A stretch of 64,000 nucleotides of DNA, taken from NCBI RefSeq assembly GCF_003986955.1, contig NZ_PIPN01000002.1, forward strand, positions 1 through 64,000, read 5' to 3'. Origin of the DNA: Aliidiomarina sedimenti (GTDB lineage Bacteria; Pseudomonadota; Gammaproteobacteria; Enterobacterales; Alteromonadaceae). Under the pieces are notes generated by a model that was not told where the DNA came from, ran no database searches, and was given only the letters and a program-made list of their open reading frames with translations. Below, one piece after another: positions 17,698-29,618 of this stretch; position 1 is the first letter of the stretch; every line of letters starts with the position of its first letter. The position numbers were made by a program, and so were the translations under genes.

Positions 17698-20436
17698 TTA
17701 GCTCAGCTTACCGTGGCATTGCTTGTATTTCTTCCCTGAGCCACAAGGGCAAGGGTCATTACGCCCTACTTTTTCGCCTTCGCGAACCTGCGGCTGGCCT
17801 GTTGGCGCCCCCACCGGTAATGGTTTATCTGCAGCATCGTTGTTCGCACCGCTGGTTGCGGCACTCTCGTGCTGGAAGCTACGTTGTCCGGCGTCTGCTT
17901 TACGACGTTGCGCTTCGACCGCTTCCACGTCTTCTTCAGCCCGTACCTGAACTTTACTTAAGATACCGACCACATCAACTTTCAGTGCTTCCAGCATTTC
18001 CATAAACAGGGTATAAGCCTCACGCTTGTACTCCTGCTTTGGATTTTTCTGGGCATAACCACGCAGGTGAATACCCTGACGCAAATGGTCCATGGCTGCC
18101 AGATGCTCTTTCCAGTGCTGATCCAGGCTCTGCAACATGACCGCTTTCTCAAACTGACGCAGCACTTTTTCACCGACACGCTCTTCTTTCAGCTTGTAGG
18201 CTTTATTCGCTTCTTCAATAATCCGCTCGCGCAGAACTTCTTCAAACAGTTTGTCATCGTTGTCGAGCCATTGCTGCACTGGCAGCGGCAGGTCAAAGTC
18301 AGCACGTAAACGCTCTTCCAGACCACTGATGTTCCACATTTCGTCCAGTGAACCCGGCGCAATGTACTCGCTGATCACATCATTTAGCACGTCGTCGCGA
18401 ATACGTTCGATGGTTTCCGCCACGTCGCCTTCGTCGAGCAATTCGTTGCGCTGCTCATAGACCACTTTACGCTGGTCGTTGGCGACGTCATCGAACTCAA
18501 GCAGTTGCTTACGAATATCAAAGTTGCGCGCTTCGACCTTACGCTGAGCATTTTCAATCGCTTTAGTCACCCACGGGTGTTCGATCGCTTCGCCGTCTTT
18601 CATGCCCATCCGCTTCATCATTGAAGCCATCCGTTCAGAGGCGAAAATACGCATCAGTGGATCTTCAAGGGACAGGTAGAAACGTGATGAACCCGGGTCA
18701 CCCTGACGACCGGCACGGCCACGCAGCTGGTTATCAATGCGGCGTGATTCATGGCGTTCGGTGCCGACAATATGCAGACCGCCCGCTTCAAGTACCGCGT
18801 CATGGCGCTTTTGCCATTCCTGCTGTGCTTTTTCGATAGCGTCTTCGCTGGCATCGCCCATGCCTTCGAGCTCGGCCTGCCAGTTACCACCCAGCACGAT
18901 ATCGGTACCACGACCAGCCATGTTGGTAGCGATGGTTACAGCGCCCGCCTGACCTGCCTGGGCAATGATTTCAGCTTCCTGAGCATGGAACTTGGCGTTC
19001 AGAACCTGGTGCTTAATTTTTGCCTGTTTCAGCAACCGTGAAACCAGCTCTGAACTTTCAATTGAGCTGGTACCCACCAGTACCGGACGACCTTGCTCGC
19101 GGCATTCCCGAACATCTTCGACAATGGCTTTGTACTTGTCTTCAGCAGCGAGGAAAATCAGATCAGGACGGTCATCACGAACCATAGGTTTATTGGTTGG
19201 AACGACTACGGTTTCCAGACCATAAATTGACTGGAACTCAAAGGCCTCAGTGTCAGCAGTACCGGTCATACCGGCCAGCTTTTCATAAAGACGGAAGAAA
19301 TTCTGGAAGGTAATCGACGCCAGCGTCTGGTTCTCGTTCTGGATCTTGACCCCTTCTTTGGCTTCAACTGCCTGATGCAGGCCTTCAGACCAGCGACGCC
19401 CTTCCATGGTACGCCCGGTGTGTTCGTCAACGATCACCACCTGGTCTTCTTTTACAATGTAATCGACGTCACGCTGATACAGGTGGCGCGCGCGCAGCGC
19501 CGCATTGACATGGTGCAACAGGGTAATGTTCGCCGCTGAATACAGCGACTGACTGTCGTCCAGCAACCCTTCTTCACGCAGGATATCTTCAATATGTTCC
19601 TGACCATGCTCGGTCAAATGCAACTGGCGGGCTTTTTCGTCGATAGTAAAGTCACCGACCTCGCCCACTTCGTTGCCATCTTCCATCAGCTGCCGGGTCA
19701 GCTGCGGCACTATGGTGTTCATTCGCTTATACAGCTCTGAGCTGTCTTCGGCGGCACCGGAAATAACCAGTGGGGTCCGCGCCTCATCGATTAAGATCGA
19801 GTCGACCTCATCCACAATCGCGTAATGCAGTGGGCGTTGTACGCGGTCTTGCGGGCTAAATGCCATGTTGTCGCGCAGGTAGTCAAAACCAAATTCATTG
19901 TTGGTGCCATAGAGCACGTCACAGGTATAGGCATGCTTCTTCTCGTGCGGCGCCATACCAGCGACGTTACAGGCCACAGTCATGCCCAGAAACTCAAACA
20001 ACGGGCGGTTCCAGTCCGCATCACGACGTGCCAGGTAATCGTTCACTGTAACGATATGGACACCTTTGTCGGTCAGCGCATTCAGATACGCCGACAACGT
20101 TGCGGTCAGGGTTTTACCTTCACCGGTACGCATCTCGGCAATCCGGTTATTATTCAGGATCATGCCGCCAATTAACTGCACATCGAAATGACGCATTCCA
20201 AAAACGCGTTTACTCGCTTCGCGCACAGTTGCAAACGCTTCGGGGATTAGATCATCCAGTTTAGTGCCATCACTCAGGCGTTGCTTAAACTCGTCTGTCT
20301 TTGACCGTAACGCGTCATCGCTTAATTGCTCGTATTCACTTTCCAGCTGATTGACCTGGATAGCCACTTTGCGTAACTGGCGAATAATGCGGTCATTACG
20401 GCTACCAAACATGCGTTTAAATAAACTGCTGATCAT
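17698..20436 (-). CDS. secA: Preprotein translocase ATPase SecA
   Basis: 912 residues. Motor of Sec export at the inner membrane. Walker A MRTGEGKT near residue 105, [15 protein letters not shown], helicase motif [10 protein letters not shown], and the C-terminal zinc module [13 protein letters not shown] that binds SecB and phospholipid. I see no SecM-like arrest peptide upstream; the upstream gene is the M23 peptidase instead. Confidence 0.98.
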   Translation of the reverse strand: MISSLFKRMFGSRNDRIIRQLRKVAIQVNQLESEYEQLSDDALRSKTDEFKQRLSDGTKLDDLIPEAFATVREASKRVFGMRHFDVQLIGGMILNNNRIAEMRTGEGKTLTATLSAYLNALTDKGVHIVTVNDYLARRDADWNRPLFEFLGMTVACNVAGMAPHEKKHAYTCDVLYGTNNEFGFDYLRDNMAFSPQDRVQRPLHYAIVDEVDSILIDEARTPLVISGAAEDSSELYKRMNTIVPQLTRQLMEDGNEVGEVGDFTIDEKARQLHLTEHGQEHIEDILREEGLLDDSQSLYSAANITLLHHVNAALRARHLYQRDVDYIVKEDQVVIVDEHTGRTMEGRRWSEGLHQAVEAKEGVKIQNENQTLASITFQNFFRLYEKLAGMTGTADTEAFEFQSIYGLETVVVPTNKPMVRDDRPDLIFLAAEDKYKAIVEDVRECREQGRPVLVGTSSIESSELVSRLLKQAKIKHQVLNAKFHAQEAEIIAQAGQAGAVTIATNMAGRGTDIVLGGNWQAELEGMGDASEDAIEKAQQEWQKRHDAVLEAGGLHIVGTERHESRRIDNQLRGRAGRQGDPGSSRFYLSLEDPLMRIFASERMASMMKRMGMKDGEAIEHPWVTKAIENAQRKVEARNFDIRKQLLEFDDVANDQRKVVYEQRNELLDEGDVAETIERIRDDVLNDVISEYIAPGSLDEMWNISGLEERLRADFDLPLPVQQWLDNDDKLFEEVLRERIIEEANKAYKLKEERVGEKVLRQFEKAVMLQSLDQHWKEHLAAMDHLRQGIHLRGYAQKNPKQEYKREAYTLFMEMLEALKVDVVGILSKVQVRAEEDVEAVEAQRRKADAGQRSFQHESAATSGANNDAADKPLPVGAPTGQPQVREGEKVGRNDPCPCGSGKKYKQCHGKLS

Positions 20437-20483
20437 GAGTTCTTATCTGTCCTAAATCCGTTATAAGTAGTGTCTGTTTGCTT

Positions 20484-21413
20484 CTACTGTGAAGCCAGAC
20501 GGCGTTGCACATGGCTACTGGGGTTTACGTGGCGCCCGTTTTCTATTACTTCATAATGTACGTGCGGCCCCGTTGAGCGGCCTGTATTACCAACCGCGGC
20601 AATCGACTGACCACGGGTGACGACGTCGCCCACCTTAACATCAATCCGGCTCATGTGGGCGTAACGAGTTCGCAGTCCACCACCGTGGTCAACTTCGATC
20701 AGATTCCCGTATCCAGCACGACGACCCGCAAAGGTAACAATGCCTGCGCCGGTGACCACCACGGGTGCGCCTTCTGAACTGGCAAAATCAACTCCCCGGT
20801 GCATCCGCGGATTCCCATTAAAAGGGTCTTTACGAATACCGTAGGGTGAAGACAACCAACCAGTCGTAATCGGGCGCCCTGCAATTTGTCTCTCATCATT
20901 CATATGGTGATTAACCATCACAGACTCAAGTAGGCGAAGCTGTTTTTGTCGTTCTTCCAGCTGCCCCAGCATCGCATCGATGTCATTTAACACCGAATGC
21001 TCAGTGTCACTCGGCCATTCGGCAACGGTAACTTCAGGACCACCGACCGGCATTGGTTGTGAGAAATTGAATTCACCAGGTTCGAGCTGAGCTACTTCTG
21101 TTAACCGTTGGCCCAAGGCTTCCAGGCGCAGCAGTTGTGACTGCATCTCACCAACCCGCATGGTCATCGCCATCAGTTCCTGCTCAGCGTGACGACGCAC
21201 TTCGCGTACAGCTTCACTTTGTAAAGCCAGTTGCTGCTTCTCGTCGCTAATGCGATGCTGCGCATAGGTGGCATCCAAACCGTCGCTGGCCCATGGCTGA
21301 TAATAACTAACAACCAGAAATGCACTCAGACCGGCTAGCGACAACAAACGTCGACGCGAGAACCGTAGTCCGAACTTCACTTTCCTGCCACGATAAATAA
21401 TTGATAAACTCAT
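20484..21413 (-). CDS. M23 (LytM) family peptidoglycan metallopeptidase
   Basis: 309 residues from ATG 21413; the longer frame would overlap dciA. One N-terminal membrane anchor (about 18-36), then a periplasmic coiled coil (about 45-185), then a LytM domain with zinc motifs HRGVDF and HVHYEV. The full set of His/Asp ligands seems present, so it may be a genuine endopeptidase and not a degenerate EnvC/NlpD-type activator. It lies between dciA (divergent, 30 nt) and secA (same strand). Confidence 0.88.
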   Translation of the reverse strand: MSLSIIYRGRKVKFGLRFSRRRLLSLAGLSAFLVVSYYQPWASDGLDATYAQHRISDEKQQLALQSEAVREVRRHAEQELMAMTMRVGEMQSQLLRLEALGQRLTEVAQLEPGEFNFSQPMPVGGPEVTVAEWPSDTEHSVLNDIDAMLGQLEERQKQLRLLESVMVNHHMNDERQIAGRPITTGWLSSPYGIRKDPFNGNPRMHRGVDFASSEGAPVVVTGAGIVTFAGRRAGYGNLIEVDHGGGLRTRYAHMSRIDVKVGDVVTRGQSIAAVGNTGRSTGPHVHYEVIENGRHVNPSSHVQRRLASQ

Positions 21414-21443
21414 GCTAATACTCTTTTCTGTGCCGAGAACAAA

Positions 21444-21758
21444 ATGATCCGCAAGCGAGCGCGAGACATTCGCCAAATTATGCAACAAAGCCGCCTGAGC
21501 TCGGTGCAGCAACGCACGGAGCAGTTTCAGCTATGGCAACGCGTCTGGCAGGAGTCTCTGCCTGCGGACTTAGCGCCTTTTTGTCGTTGTACCGCGGTAT
21601 CTCAGGGCGTTATTAAAATCGCTGTCGCCAGCGCGGCCTGGATTCCACGGCTTCGCATGTTAGAGCCCCATCTTATTGATTATTTCAATCAATTTCTAGA
21701 ACAACCTGTCCATGCGACCGAAATCAAAGTGGACCCTGGGTTTAGCCAGCGCCGCTAA
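21444..21758 (+). CDS. dciA: DUF721 protein, probable helicase loader DciA
   Basis: 104 residues covering a DUF721 KH-like domain (RQIMQQSRLSSVQQRTEQF..LWQRVW.. with a hydrophobic SAAWIPRLRMLEP stretch). DciA is the ancestral loader of DnaB and is commonly found near secA/lpxC in gammaproteobacteria that lack DnaC. The start is only 30 nt from that of the divergent M23 gene. The C-terminal extension of some DciA proteins is absent. Confidence 0.8.
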   Translation: MIRKRARDIRQIMQQSRLSSVQQRTEQFQLWQRVWQESLPADLAPFCRCTAVSQGVIKIAVASAAWIPRLRMLEPHLIDYFNQFLEQPVHATEIKVDPGFSQRR

Positions 21759-21780
21759 TTTCGCCTGCCTTAAAATGCGA

Positions 21781-21813
21781 AAAGCGGTGTCCTTTAGGGA
21801 CACCGCTTTTTTT
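21781..21813. terminator. Bidirectional terminator between dciA and lpxC
   Basis: AAAGCGGTGTCC-TTTA-GGGACACCGC with an A-run before and seven T after. It serves both converging genes. Confidence 0.92.
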
Positions 21814-21829
21814 AATACTATTCAAGACC

Positions 21830-22744
21830 TTAAGCAAGTACGGGTTGCAGGTAACTAATTGGAGACTCGACCCGCTCTTCCTCGAAGGTTGTAAATTCCC
21901 AGGCCTGCTGATTTTCCAGCAAGGCAACCAGTAATTGATTGTTCAACGCATGACCTGATTTGTAGGCACGTAAATGGCCCAGGATACTGTGACCGCTCAT
22001 GTACAGGTCACCCACCGCATCAAGGATTTTATGCTTCACAAACTCATCGTCATACCGCAGGCCGTCGCTGTTTAATACGCGGAACTCGTCGAGCACCACC
22101 GCATTTTCAAAGCCACCGCCCAGCGCCAGGTTATTTGCGCGCAGGGTTTCAATGTCTTTCATAAAACCGAACGTGCGGGCACGACTGATATCTTTAATGA
22201 AGTTCTGGCTACTAAAGTCCATCGATACCATCTGATTGGTATCGGCAATTGCAGGGTGCTCGAAGTCGATCGCAAAGTCGATGCGGAACCCGTTATGGGG
22301 TAACAGTTCCGCCCACTTGTCGCCATCTTCCACGCGCACCTTCTCTTTCACCCGGACAAATTTCTTCGGTAGCATCTGTTCCTGCACACCCGCAGACTGC
22401 AGCAGGTAAATAAACGGGTGCGAGCTACCGTCCATGATTGGAATTTCATGGGAGTCCACTTCAATGATCAGATTATCAATACCCATCCCTGAAATTGCGG
22501 CCAGCAAGTGTTCAACCGTCGACACGCGAACGTTGTCGTCGTTGATTAAACAGGTACACATACGGGTATCGCGTACCAGTTCAGGTGATGCTTTAATTTC
22601 CACCACCGGGTTGAGGTCGACACGACGGAACAACAGGCCCGAGTTTGCCGCTGCGGGACGCAACGTCAAATTGACCTTATTGCCTTTATGCAAGCCAACA
22701 CCTGTAGTGCTGATCGCTTGCTGTATCGTACGTTGTCTAATCAT
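21830..22744 (-). CDS. lpxC: UDP-3-O-acyl-N-acetylglucosamine deacetylase LpxC
   Basis: 304 residues (E. coli 305). Committed step of lipid A synthesis. Start MIRQRTIQQ at 22744 matches the family N-terminus; the upstream extension is leader sequence. Zinc ligands lie in TVEHLLAA (first His) and [12 protein letters not shown] (second His and Asp). A GHSILGH-type catalytic loop follows. The C-terminus [18 protein letters not shown] resembles the degradation tail that FtsH recognises in E. coli LpxC. Confidence 0.97.
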   Translation of the reverse strand: MIRQRTIQQAISTTGVGLHKGNKVNLTLRPAAANSGLLFRRVDLNPVVEIKASPELVRDTRMCTCLINDDNVRVSTVEHLLAAISGMGIDNLIIEVDSHEIPIMDGSSHPFIYLLQSAGVQEQMLPKKFVRVKEKVRVEDGDKWAELLPHNGFRIDFAIDFEHPAIADTNQMVSMDFSSQNFIKDISRARTFGFMKDIETLRANNLALGGGFENAVVLDEFRVLNSDGLRYDDEFVKHKILDAVGDLYMSGHSILGHLRAYKSGHALNNQLLVALLENQQAWEFTTFEEERVESPISYLQPVLA

Positions 22745-22843
22745 AAAAACCTCACTTTCACTTGCTGCATGCCCCAACTTTATTTTGCGCATTACTTGCG
22801 CTTGGGGAAAGTGTACTAACCGCTCCAGTAAGGGCGGCCGAGC

Positions 22844-22872
22844 ACTATAACAAATAACACAGCAATGGTCAA
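22844..22872 (-). promoter_or_regulatory. lpxC promoter
   Basis: Minus-strand TTGACC, 17-nt spacer, TATAGT (5 of 6 to the -10 consensus), about 100 nt before the lpxC start and just past the ftsZ stop. It makes lpxC independent of the dcw transcript. Confidence 0.75.
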
Positions 22873-22888
22873 TCAATAACCATTCGTA

Positions 22889-24088
22889 TCAGTCTGCTTG
22901 TCGACGTAAAAACGCTGGGATATCAAGAAAGTCAGCATCCGTTGACGGCTTTGACTTCGCAGCTGGTTTTTCCAGTGACTCCTGAGTCTCGCTTTGCTCT
23001 TTATAAGCGCGCGCGGTGGCTTCTTTACTGCTCGCGTAGCTGCCAGTGCTTGCACTGCTGCTGGTACGGCTGCCGCTGCCTTCAGGTTTCTGTGTGTTAA
23101 CCAGTGAAATATCCGGCTTGCGCTCTGCGCCAATACCCGTCGCAACCACGGTGACCCGTAATTCATCTGACATTTCCAGGTCAATCACGGTTCCCACGAT
23201 CACGGTCGCGTTATCAGAAGCGAACGACTTGACCGTATTACCGACCGTTTCGAACTCTTCAATACTCATATCCATGCCCGCAGTGACGTTTACTAATACG
23301 CCACGCGCGCCAGACAGATCAATATCTTCCAGCAACGGACTGTTGATCGCCATTTCCGCGGCTTCCTGCGCACGGTCTTCACCTGAAGCGACGCCGGTAC
23401 CCATCATCGCGGTACCCATCTCACGCATAACTGCCTGCACGTCAGCAAAGTCGACGTTGATTAAGCCCGGACGAGTAATCAATTCAGCAATACCCTGCAC
23501 CGCGCCTAACAAAACGTTGTTCGCTGCGCTAAAGGCATCCAGCAAGCTGGTTCCGCGGCCCAGTACTTTAAGCAGTTTTTCGTTTGGAATGGTAATCAGT
23601 GAATCGACGTGCTCAGCCAGTGCAGCAATACCTGCATCGGCAGACGCCATCCGCTTCTTCCCTTCAAACGGAAACGGCTTGGTCACTACTGCAACGGTCA
23701 GAATGCCTAATTCTTTAGCAACTTCTGCTACCACAGGTGCTGCACCAGTTCCGGTACCACCGCCCATGCCTGCGGCGATAAACACCATATCGGCCCCTTG
23801 CAGTTGGCGCGCCAGCTCTTCGCGGTTTTCTTCCGCAGCCAGACGACCAATTTCAGGGTTAGCGCCTGCACCCAGGCCTTTAGTGACATCCACACCCAGC
23901 TGGATAGTGACATCTGCTTCATGTCGACGCAGCGCCTGCGCATCGGTATTGGCGGCAATAAACTGCACGCCTTCAATCGATTCGCTGACCATGTGTTGAA
24001 CGGCGTTACCACCGCCACCACCGACACCGATCACCTTAATGACCGCATCGGACTCGTAATTGTCCATTAACTCAAACATGCTACTCAT
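22889..24088 (-). CDS. ftsZ: Cell division GTPase FtsZ
   Basis: 399 residues. Tubulin-like GTPase forming the Z ring. N-terminal [15 protein letters not shown], tubulin signature [11 protein letters not shown] near 110, T7-loop region [11 protein letters not shown], a variable Ser-rich linker (about 320-385) and the conserved C-terminal peptide [13 protein letters not shown] that binds FtsA and ZipA. The ATG at 24088 has GGAGA at good spacing; MFELM three codons later is an alternative. Confidence 0.98.
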   Translation of the reverse strand: MSSMFELMDNYESDAVIKVIGVGGGGGNAVQHMVSESIEGVQFIAANTDAQALRRHEADVTIQLGVDVTKGLGAGANPEIGRLAAEENREELARQLQGADMVFIAAGMGGGTGTGAAPVVAEVAKELGILTVAVVTKPFPFEGKKRMASADAGIAALAEHVDSLITIPNEKLLKVLGRGTSLLDAFSAANNVLLGAVQGIAELITRPGLINVDFADVQAVMREMGTAMMGTGVASGEDRAQEAAEMAINSPLLEDIDLSGARGVLVNVTAGMDMSIEEFETVGNTVKSFASDNATVIVGTVIDLEMSDELRVTVVATGIGAERKPDISLVNTQKPEGSGSRTSSSASTGSYASSKEATARAYKEQSETQESLEKPAAKSKPSTDADFLDIPAFLRRQAD

Positions 24089-24148
24089 TGTTTTTCTCCA
24101 CTTACCTGCTAGTTGTTGTTACCCCATTACGATCTTTTTCTAAGGCGC

Positions 24149-25384
24149 TTAGAACTCGCCTTTAAACCAGCTCTGGATTCGTTTCCACCATTTGCTGGTT
24201 TCCTTGCGTTCTTTTTCTTTTAACTGTTCATTCAATTTCAGCTGCCCGAAGCGTAGCAGGCCAATGCTGGTTGCATAGGCTGCATCGCTGACATAGTCGG
24301 TCAGCCCTTTGATATTCAGCGGGGTGCCTAAACGCACCGGCATCTGAAAGATTTCTTCGGCGAATTCCAGCGCGCCTTCCATCTTCGCGGTCCCTCCGGT
24401 CAACACAACACCGGCCGCTATCTGCTCATCCAATCCACTTTTCTGAATTTCGTCACGCACCAGTTCGAACAGTTCCTGGTAACGAGGTTCAACCACCTCG
24501 GCCAAAATATGACGTGACATGGTCCGCGACGGACGTCCGCCCACCGACGGTACTTCAATATTATCTTCCTGGCTAACCATCTGGCGCAGTGCACAGGCGT
24601 ACTGCACCTTGATGTCTTCTGCGTGGCTCAGCGGCGTACGAAATATTTTCGCTATATCATTGGTGACCTGGTTGCCGGCCACCGGAATGACCGCGGTATG
24701 GCGCAACACGCCGCCTGAGAACAGGCAGATATCAATGGTGCCGCCGCCCATGTCGACCAGGGCACAGCCAAGCTCTTTCTCATCATCGGTTAAAACCGCA
24801 TGACTTGAGGCCACCGCCGAGAAAATCAAGGACTCAACTTTCAAATCACAACGTTCGACCGCTTTCTGAATATTTTTCGCCATGTCGTTGGCACAGGTAA
24901 TAATATGTACCCGCGCTTCCATCCGTACCCCGGACATACCGATCGGGCTTTTGATACTTTCTTGCGAATCAATCACATATTCTTGCGGCAGCACGTGCAG
25001 AATGCGCCGCTCCTGGGCGATTGGGACTGACTTGGCTGCGTGAATCACACTCTCCACGTCGTCCTGAGTTACTTCCGTTTCGTTGATCGGCACCATCCCG
25101 TTTTCGTTCTGGCAACCCACATGACGCCCTGAAATATTCAGGTACACCGAAGACACCCGGCAATCCGCCATCAGTTCGGCTTCATCAACCGCACGCTGAA
25201 TTGACTGCACTACCAGGTTGAGGTCGTTGACGCCGCCTTTGTCCATGCCGCGGGCAGCGGTTACACCCACACCGACCACACTCAGTTCACCGTCGGGTAA
25301 CATCTCACCGATCAGCGCGACCACTTTGCTAGTCCCGACGTCCAGGCTGACAATCATTTTGTCTTCTTCTGTTTTCACGATCAC
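24149..25384 (-). CDS. ftsA: Cell division protein FtsA
   Basis: 411 residues from GTG 25384; the frame also allows GTG at 25411 (overlapping ftsQ), GTG 25378 or a later ATG. I chose a start that gives a length like E. coli FtsA (420). Actin-like ATPase with phosphate-1 motif SLDVGTSKVVALIGE, the 1C domain, VDMGGGTIDICLF, and VLTGGTAKMEGALEFAEE. It ends in the amphipathic membrane-targeting helix KWWKRIQSWFKGEF. It tethers FtsZ to the membrane. Confidence 0.95.
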   Translation of the reverse strand: MIVKTEEDKMIVSLDVGTSKVVALIGEMLPDGELSVVGVGVTAARGMDKGGVNDLNLVVQSIQRAVDEAELMADCRVSSVYLNISGRHVGCQNENGMVPINETEVTQDDVESVIHAAKSVPIAQERRILHVLPQEYVIDSQESIKSPIGMSGVRMEARVHIITCANDMAKNIQKAVERCDLKVESLIFSAVASSHAVLTDDEKELGCALVDMGGGTIDICLFSGGVLRHTAVIPVAGNQVTNDIAKIFRTPLSHAEDIKVQYACALRQMVSQEDNIEVPSVGGRPSRTMSRHILAEVVEPRYQELFELVRDEIQKSGLDEQIAAGVVLTGGTAKMEGALEFAEEIFQMPVRLGTPLNIKGLTDYVSDAAYATSIGLLRFGQLKLNEQLKEKERKETSKWWKRIQSWFKGEF

Positions 25385-25400
25385 GGTTAACTCACTTCTC

Positions 25401-26135
25401 TCATTCTTCACGCCAACCTACGGCGACACCTGTGTCATACCGTAAATCGACATAGTCAATGTCTCTGTCATCGGCCCGCTGCAAACGTTCATGTAAATCA
25501 ATAAAGCGTTGAATGCGTTGCAGCCGCGCTTCACGCCCTAAGTGAAGGGTAATTCCCCCTTCTAGTCCGACACTGACCGAGAATCGCTCGGTCACGCTCA
25601 GTTCATCAATCCGGTAGCCGTTCAACTGCAACAGCTCATCGATTCTCAGGTACTGACGCATTACTTCGTCAATATCTGCTGGCGGTCCGTACAAATGAGG
25701 AAGCCAGTCCTCAACTTGTTCAACCCGCCCGGAAAATACTTCGCCGTCTCGGTTTACCAGCGCATCGTCGTTCCAAATTGCCAGCGGCACCTGCTCGACC
25801 AGGAAAATCCGTAACCGTCCTGGCCATTCCTTGCGCACCGCCGCACTATATATCCACGGCAGAGCTTCAACCCGCGCCTTCAGGGTCGTCATATCGGCGC
25901 CAAAAAAGCTACCTACCTCGCCTGCCACCAGCGCATCGCGAACTTCATCGGAACTGGTATAGACCAGCTCACCCTGCAGCACTATCGCGTCCAGCGGGAC
26001 CTGTTGCTCGTCCATCAGCACCCGGTAAACCCAGTTCCCGGCCAGATAGATCCCAACCAGCAACAGCACCAGACTGAGCAGGCCGAACCAAAAGTCCCAT
26101 CGAACTTCGCGCCAGTCGACTGCCATCAGTCTCAC
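25401..26135 (-). CDS. ftsQ: Cell division protein FtsQ
   Basis: 244 residues. Short cytoplasmic N-terminus, one transmembrane helix (about 17-38), then the POTRA domain (PLDAIVLQGEL.. VRDALV) and beta domain. The GTG start overlaps the ddlB stop as GTGA; ATG three codons later (MAVDWREV) is possible. It forms the FtsQLB subcomplex of the divisome. Confidence 0.95.
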   Translation of the reverse strand: MRLMAVDWREVRWDFWFGLLSLVLLLVGIYLAGNWVYRVLMDEQQVPLDAIVLQGELVYTSSDEVRDALVAGEVGSFFGADMTTLKARVEALPWIYSAAVRKEWPGRLRIFLVEQVPLAIWNDDALVNRDGEVFSGRVEQVEDWLPHLYGPPADIDEVMRQYLRIDELLQLNGYRIDELSVTERFSVSVGLEGGITLHLGREARLQRIQRFIDLHERLQRADDRDIDYVDLRYDTGVAVGWREE

Positions 26136-27058
26136 TCCTGGCTGCTACGTAAAATCCGCACAACCAGGTCGCTAAAGCTCATTCCCTGCTGACGAGCGGC
26201 CATCGGTACCAGGCTCTTCTCTGTCATCCCCGGGACCATGTTCACTTCCAGCAATTGCAGGTCGCCCTGCGTATCGGTTTTAAAGTCAACCCGACCCCAG
26301 CCTTTGCCGCCGACGGCAGCAAACGCCTTGACCGCGACACGACGCAACTCATCTTCAAGTGCGGCGCTGATCGGAGCAGGACAAATGTACTCGGTGGTAT
26401 TGTCCTGATACTTGGCTGCATAATCGTAAAACTCATGCGGTGTCCGCACTTCAATTGCCGGCAATGCGTCGCCATTCAATACCGCGACCGTGTATTCCGG
26501 CCCATCCAGCCACTGTTCCACCAGCACTTCCTGGTCATATTGCAACGCTTGCTGCAATGCATGCTGAAGCTGCTCCGCGTTTTCCGCCTTCGCCATGCCA
26601 ACACTCGACCCTTCCTGGCTCGGCTTGACCATGACTTTGCCGCCCAGTTCAGCCAGCACGTTGGCCAGGTTCTCGTTCAGATCGATTTTTGTCAGTACTC
26701 TCGACGCCGCAGTCGGTAAGCCGATGCCACGCCATAAATATTTGGTTCGCGCTTTATCCATTGCCAGCGCACAAGCCATCACACCGCTACCGGTGTAAGG
26801 CAAATCAATCGCCTCCAATACCGCCTGGGTATGCCCGTCTTCGCCGCCACGACCATGCAAGGCAATAAACGCACATTGGTAGCCGACGTTTTTCAACGTC
26901 AGTACGTCGGTCTCTGCGGTGTCAACGAAGTGAGCGTCCACTCCTGCTTGCTGCAGACCTTTACAGACAGCCGCCGCCGAGCGCAGGGAGACTTCCCGCT
27001 CTGCCGAATTGCCGCCGCCAAGCACTGCTACTTTGCCAAAGGAAAGCGATTCACTCAT
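26132..27058 (-). CDS. ddlB: D-alanine--D-alanine ligase DdlB
   Basis: 308 residues. ATP-grasp enzyme making the D-Ala-D-Ala dipeptide. [14 protein letters not shown] at the N-terminus, [24 protein letters not shown], and [16 protein letters not shown] at the C-terminus. ATGA overlap with murC. Confidence 0.97.
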   Translation of the reverse strand: MSESLSFGKVAVLGGGNSAEREVSLRSAAAVCKGLQQAGVDAHFVDTAETDVLTLKNVGYQCAFIALHGRGGEDGHTQAVLEAIDLPYTGSGVMACALAMDKARTKYLWRGIGLPTAASRVLTKIDLNENLANVLAELGGKVMVKPSQEGSSVGMAKAENAEQLQHALQQALQYDQEVLVEQWLDGPEYTVAVLNGDALPAIEVRTPHEFYDYAAKYQDNTTEYICPAPISAALEDELRRVAVKAFAAVGGKGWGRVDFKTDTQGDLQLLEVNMVPGMTEKSLVPMAARQQGMSFSDLVVRILRSSQE

Positions 27059-28536
27059 TGCTTGCCTCCCGACTGCTGACGCAATTGTTCCGGGTTCAAC
27101 GACTGGGCATCCAGTACTTTCGCCAGACCACCAACATTGCCGGCGCCCTGCGTTAAGACGATATCGCCGGGCTGGACGATGTCCGCCAGGCGACTGGCCA
27201 GTTCATCAACCTGTTTCACATAGACTGGTTCCAGACCCGCCTGCTGTCGTAACGAACGGCACAGTGAACGGCTGTCAGCGCCTGCAACCGGCTCTTCGCC
27301 CGCGCCATAAACTTCCAGCAACAGCAATGCGTCAGTTCGTCCAAGCACTTCAACAAAGTCTTCATACAAGTCGCGGGTGCGGCTGTAACGGTGTGGCTGG
27401 AAACACATCACCAGGCGACGTTCAGGCCAGCCCGAACGAACCGCTGCAATGGTGGCTGCCACTTCACTCGGGTGGTGGCCATAGTCATCAACCAGCATCA
27501 CGTCACCATCGCCAAGCGGGTACGTGCCATAGTGCTGAAAGCGCCGGCCAATACCTTCAAAGTTAAGTAGCGCCTGCTCAATCGCACTGTTTTCGATCCC
27601 TTCGTCCGTTGCCACCGCAATCGCCGCCAACGCATTCAGAACATTGTGCCGACCCGGCAGGTTGAGCACCACCGACAATGGTGACTGCCCTTTACGCTGC
27701 ACGGTAAAGCGACTTTCGTTGCCGGTTTGGGTGTAATCCAGTGCCCGCACATCGGCGTCTTCGCTAAAACCATACGAAACAATCTGACGGCCCACCTGCG
27801 GCAGCAATTTACGAATAACCGGGTCGTCAATACACATCACCGAGAGGCCGTAAAATGGCAGGTTATGCAGGAATTCTAAAAACGTATCCTGGACCCGGCT
27901 GAAGTCACCTTCATAGGTGTCCATGTGGTCCGCTTCAATATTGGTCACCACGGAAACCATTGGCTGCAGATGCAAAAACGAGGCATCACTTTCATCCGCT
28001 TCCGCGATTAGGTACTTGCTGCTACCCAGCCGTGCGTTACTGCCGGCGCTATTCAGCAAACCGCCAATAACAAAGGTCGGGTCACGTTCAGCCGCCGCAA
28101 AAATACTTGCAATCAGGCTGGTCGTGGTAGTTTTGCCGTGCGTGCCGGCAATCGCAATACCATGTCGGAAACGCATCAGTTCGGCCAGCATCTCGGCGCG
28201 ACGCACAACCGGAATCAACTGCTCACTGGCGGCCGTTAATTCCGGGTTATCCGCTTTAATGGCGGAAGAGACCACTACCACACTGGCGGTTTTAACATGC
28301 TCAGCATCGTGGCCCATTTTAATACAGGCGCCTAACTGACGGAGTCGCTGCGTATTGGCGTTCTCAGCAATATCGGAGCCGGAAATCTGGTAGCCCTGAT
28401 TGAGCAGCACTTCGGCAATCCCGGCCATGCCCGCGCCACCAATGCCAACGAAATGGATCCGCTTAACGCGGCGCATTTCAGGCACACTGATCACGGTAAA
28501 TGGCTGGCGGTCGGTGCCGCTTCTGATCTCACTCAT
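27055..28536 (-). CDS. murC: UDP-N-acetylmuramate--L-alanine ligase MurC
   Basis: 493 residues from the ATG that overlaps the murG stop (ATGA); the frame extends further but into mur[17 protein letters not shown] nucleotide fold, ATP loop GTHGKTTTT, and [13 protein letters not shown]. First amino-acid addition to the UDP-MurNAc stem. Confidence 0.97.
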   Translation of the reverse strand: MSEIRSGTDRQPFTVISVPEMRRVKRIHFVGIGGAGMAGIAEVLLNQGYQISGSDIAENANTQRLRQLGACIKMGHDAEHVKTASVVVVSSAIKADNPELTAASEQLIPVVRRAEMLAELMRFRHGIAIAGTHGKTTTTSLIASIFAAAERDPTFVIGGLLNSAGSNARLGSSKYLIAEADESDASFLHLQPMVSVVTNIEADHMDTYEGDFSRVQDTFLEFLHNLPFYGLSVMCIDDPVIRKLLPQVGRQIVSYGFSEDADVRALDYTQTGNESRFTVQRKGQSPLSVVLNLPGRHNVLNALAAIAVATDEGIENSAIEQALLNFEGIGRRFQHYGTYPLGDGDVMLVDDYGHHPSEVAATIAAVRSGWPERRLVMCFQPHRYSRTRDLYEDFVEVLGRTDALLLLEVYGAGEEPVAGADSRSLCRSLRQQAGLEPVYVKQVDELASRLADIVQPGDIVLTQGAGNVGGLAKVLDAQSLNPEQLRQQSGGKQ

Positions 28537-29618
28537 ACTACTACCTGCTCTTTCATTAACTGCTGACAATGGCGCACAATCAGTGACGTCGCCTCAGGTT
28601 GCGCGACTTTGCGTGCATTTTCGCCCATTTGACGAAGCTTATCCGGCACCGCTGTCAGTTCTTCCAGGGTGGCAAGCAGATGCTCCGCCGTCATTTTCGT
28701 CTGTGGCATCAGTACCGCAGCGTGCTGCATGACCAGCACTTCGGCATTGCGCGTCTGATGGTCATCCACTGCATGCGGAAAAGGCACCAGCACACTGGCA
28801 ATGCCTGCCGCTGCCACTTCCGCCACGGTTAACGCCCCGGAGCGACAAACAATTAAATCATGGCTGGCGTATGCCGCCGCCATGTCCTCAATAAATTCAA
28901 GCACTTCCACCTCAACCGTTGGCGGGCACTGCTGATAGGCCTGCAGGGTCTGGTCACGGTTGCCCTGTCCTGCCTGATGGGTAACGCGGATGGCATCACC
29001 CCGCCACTGACTCAGTGTTTGCGGTACGCGCTCATTCAGCACCCGGGCGCCTAAACTACCGCCAACAACCAGGATACGAATGGCCTGGTGAGCGCGTTCA
29101 ACGCCCCGGTTGAGGGTGAAAACCTCCTCGCGTACCGGATTACCAACCCACTCTGCTGAGGGCAGGGTTTTACGCGCAATTTCAAATCCAAGCAAGCTCC
29201 GATTAGCGATCTTTGCTAATAATTTATTGGTCAGCCCGGGTACCGCGTTCTGCTCATGAATTAACAACGGCACGCCGATCAGTTTCGCTGCCACCCCACC
29301 TGGCCCTGCAGTATAACCGCCAAAACCAAGCACCAGCTCGGCACGCAACCGTTTTAACAGCCGGGCTGCCTGCCACACCGCGCGACTTAACACGAAAGGG
29401 GCTTTCAGGTAACCGACTACACCACGCCCGCGCAACCCCTGCTGCGACATCGCGTGAAACTCAAAACCTGCTGCCGGGACCACTCGCGCTTCAATTTTCT
29501 GCTCGGTGCCAACCCAGCTAATCTGATACCCCGCATCACGTAACTGGCGGGCCACGGCTAACGCCGGAAACACATGCCCGCCGGTGCCGCCAGCAAAGAT
29601 CACCACTTGCTTACTCAT
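28533..29618 (-). CDS. murG: Lipid II synthase MurG
   Basis: 361 residues. GT28 glycosyltransferase, peripheral on the inner membrane. [14 protein letters not shown] donor-side loop, [31 protein letters not shown], and the UDP-GlcNAc site [26 protein letters not shown]. Confidence 0.97.
   Translation of the reverse strand: MSKQVVIFAGGTGGHVFPALAVARQLRDAGYQISWVGTEQKIEARVVPAAGFEFHAMSQQGLRGRGVVGYLKAPFVLSRAVWQAARLLKRLRAELVLGFGGYTAGPGGVAAKLIGVPLLIHEQNAVPGLTNKLLAKIANRSLLGFEIARKTLPSAEWVGNPVREEVFTLNRGVERAHQAIRILVVGGSLGARVLNERVPQTLSQWRGDAIRVTHQAGQGNRDQTLQAYQQCPPTVEVEVLEFIEDMAAAYASHDLIVCRSGALTVAEVAAAGIASVLVPFPHAVDDHQTRNAEVLVMQHAAVLMPQTKMTAEHLLATLEELTAVPDKLRQMGENARKVAQPEATSLIVRHCQQLMKEQVVV

Noticed and set aside
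17484-18005. 173-codon plus-strand ORF over mutT and secA
   Set aside because: Shadow of two well-supported genes; irregular composition and no recognisable motif.
23046-23999. 317-codon plus-strand ORF opposite ftsZ
   Set aside because: Long antisense frame caused by ftsZ codon use; Ser/Ala/Thr-rich without domain pattern.
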